From an uncultured Lachnospiraceae bacterium (lineage in GTDB: Bacteria > Bacillota > Clostridia > Lachnospirales > Lachnospiraceae), in NCBI GenBank assembly GCA_910579735.1, contig CAJTUZ010000034.1, positions 1 through 24,474 of the forward strand: a stretch of DNA of 24,474 bases, given 5' to 3'. Below the pieces are notes generated by a model. That model ran no database searches and was not told the DNA's origin. It saw only the letters and a list, made by a program, of their open reading frames with translations. The translations under genes were made by a program, and so were the position numbers. Numbering within the stretch: position 1 is the stretch's first letter; each line of letters begins with the position of its first letter. Positions 23,407 through 24,474 of the stretch are shown piece after piece.

Positions 23407-24474
23407 CGGCACGATATGCGAAACGGCGTCATGGGAAACCCTTCTTCGTTATAGATCAGCGCGCCTTCATTCGTATTCCGGTAGCAATATCGTATCTCCC
23501 GAACCGCCGGCATATCGTCCCCGCATGTCAGAACCACTTTATGATCCAAAATCTGTACGCAGGCGCCGTGCAGCTTCCCGTTCTCATCCAATAGTTCAAA
23601 ATCCGTAACCGCCGAAGCAGAACATCTGCCTGCCGCCAGGAAAACCCCGGGACCGGCCGCAATATCCAGATTCTGTCCGGACTGCTTATGTACCGCAAAC
23701 ATACCTGAAGCATGACTGAATGTGAGCGTTACCTTCCATGCCAGCTCTGTGCCTTCCGCGTCCGCAGCAGAAACATTTCCCCGACAGTCCTTCTCTTCAC
23801 AAGGCTCCTTCGTACGTACTTTTTCTACAGATACGCTCTCAATCTGCGGTCCCTCACACTCCGATTCTTTTCCGTAAAGCCTCTTAGCCGCCTGCATGGC
23901 AAGCCGGAAGCCGATCCCCTCTTTATTGAGCGGATGCAGATCGTTGTCTTCCCCGATATCGATCGTCGTTATCATCGCAGTACCGGGAATCTCAAGCGCC
24001 CTTCTCTGTGCTTCTCTGACATATGGCCAGTCGCTGACCGTTTCGTCTCTGTCGGCGTCATAGCGTTCTACCCGGAAATTCGGAAGCTGCACATAGAGAA
24101 ACGGCAGCTCTTCTCCCCATTTCTGCCGGTATCCCGCTACCATTCTCTTTGTCAGATCAAGATAACGGTCGGCCGTCTCATGTGTATTGGATTCCCCCTG
24201 ATACCAGAGGATCCCCGCAACCGTATAGGGATGGCAGGGCGCCATCATCCCCTGATACAGTCCCGTAGGCTTCCAGCTCACGAAATCCGTCTCCCCGATC
24301 ATGCCGCAGGATGCACCAATCCGATACTTCCATGTGCCTGTCAGGTCTATTTTCTCATTTTCCCGGAAAAGCATATACGGCTTATCGTCCGTAAATCTTC
24401 CCTGCCCGATCTCGCTTTTTACACGGATCACGATAACATTCTTGCCTTCCTGTAAAACGCCCTCCGGCACCGTA
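23403..24474 (-). CDS. Sialate O-acetylesterase-type (SASA) carbohydrate esterase, 5' end outside window
   Basis: The frame is open from the right edge to TAA at 23403 and shows 357 codons of the C-terminal part. The first visible residues (TVPEGVLQEGKNVIVIRVKSE) belong to a galactose-binding-like beta domain, so an internal GTG at 24470 is not the start. The SASA signature follows: YTVAGILWYQGESNTHETADRY, then LPFLYVQLPNF, and DNDLHPLNKEGIGFRLA with the likely catalytic His. The nucleophile Ser normally lies in the missing N-terminal part. Such enzymes remove O-acetyl groups; next to GH67 and GH3 the likely substrate is acetylated xylo-oligosaccharide rather than sialic acid, but that is inference. 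Whether it is secreted cannot be judged. The gene converges on the AraC gene, sharing TTAA at the stops. Confidence 0.9.
   Translation of the reverse strand, partial: TVPEGVLQEGKNVIVIRVKSEIGQGRFTDDKPYMLFRENEKIDLTGTWKYRIGASCGMIGETDFVSWKPTGLYQGMMAPCHPYTVAGILWYQGESNTHETADRYLDLTKRMVAGYRQKWGEELPFLYVQLPNFRVERYDADRDETVSDWPYVREAQRRALEIPGTAMITTIDIGEDNDLHPLNKEGIGFRLAMQAAKRLYGKESECEGPQIESVSVEKVRTKEPCEEKDCRGNVSAADAEGTELAWKVTLTFSHASGMFAVHKQSGQNLDIAAGPGVFLAAGRCSASAVTDFELLDENGKLHGACVQILDHKVVLTCGDDMPAVREIRYCYRNTNEGALIYNEEGFPMTPFRISCR

Noticed and set aside
23712..24455. 247-codon open frame on the plus strand
   Set aside because: It is antisense to the esterase, whose WYQGESN signature fixes the real coding strand.

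Overview
The window looks like chromosome from a Gram-positive, gut-type anaerobe of the class Clostridia, most likely Lachnospiraceae. This is an inference from AGGAGG-type ribosome sites, a lipobox substrate-binding protein served by LplB/LplC-type permeases, AraC-controlled glycosidases, and secreted GGIxG-repeat proteins. No rRNA, tRNA, CRISPR array, insertion sequence or prophage gene was seen. Gene content is dense and mostly on the minus strand.

Layout. (1) 1-1883 (-): FtsX/MacB-type ABC permease, cut by the left edge, behind a promoter with an 11-bp-period direct repeat typical of OmpR/PhoB-family regulators. (2) 2231-5386: an AraC regulator (-) divergent from a GH31 glycosidase (+), with 20-bp-spaced direct repeats between them. 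(3) 5463-11655 (-): a two-gene operon of an MMPL/RND-type transporter and a 1227-residue membrane-anchored surface protein whose GGIxG (GLUG-like) repeats are split by a long helical insert. The start and stop codons overlap by 8 nt, and the strong promoter is covered by a 28-bp palindrome. (4) 11806-13625 (-): marR-MATE efflux operon with ATGA overlap and two near-identical operator sites over its promoter. (5) 13932-22052 (-): a glucuronoxylan-fragment (aldouronate) locus in the order GH3 beta-xylosidase, GH67 alpha-glucuronidase (aguA), two CUT1 permeases, lipoprotein binding protein, ended by a strong hairpin terminator. (6) 22531-23406 (+): the probable AraC activator of that locus. (7) 23403-24474 (-): a sialate-O-acetylesterase-type carbohydrate esterase, cut by the right edge.

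How the genes work together. The lipoprotein and two permeases would import acidic xylo-oligosaccharides, presumably powered by a shared MsmX-type ATPase encoded elsewhere, since none is present here. GH67 removes (4-O-methyl)glucuronate, GH3 releases xylose, and the esterase would remove acetyl groups. The best regulatory signal is that the GH3 promoter and the promoter in front of the permeases share a pair of GCAA(AA)TAT motifs 21 bp apart, with a -10 box at exactly the same distance downstream and no good -35. This is the arrangement expected for one AraC-type activator driving both.

The least explained part is the MMPL transporter plus helix-interrupted GGIxG protein. The transporter itself ends in a short solenoid-like repeat. 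This pair is the best candidate for an undescribed system.
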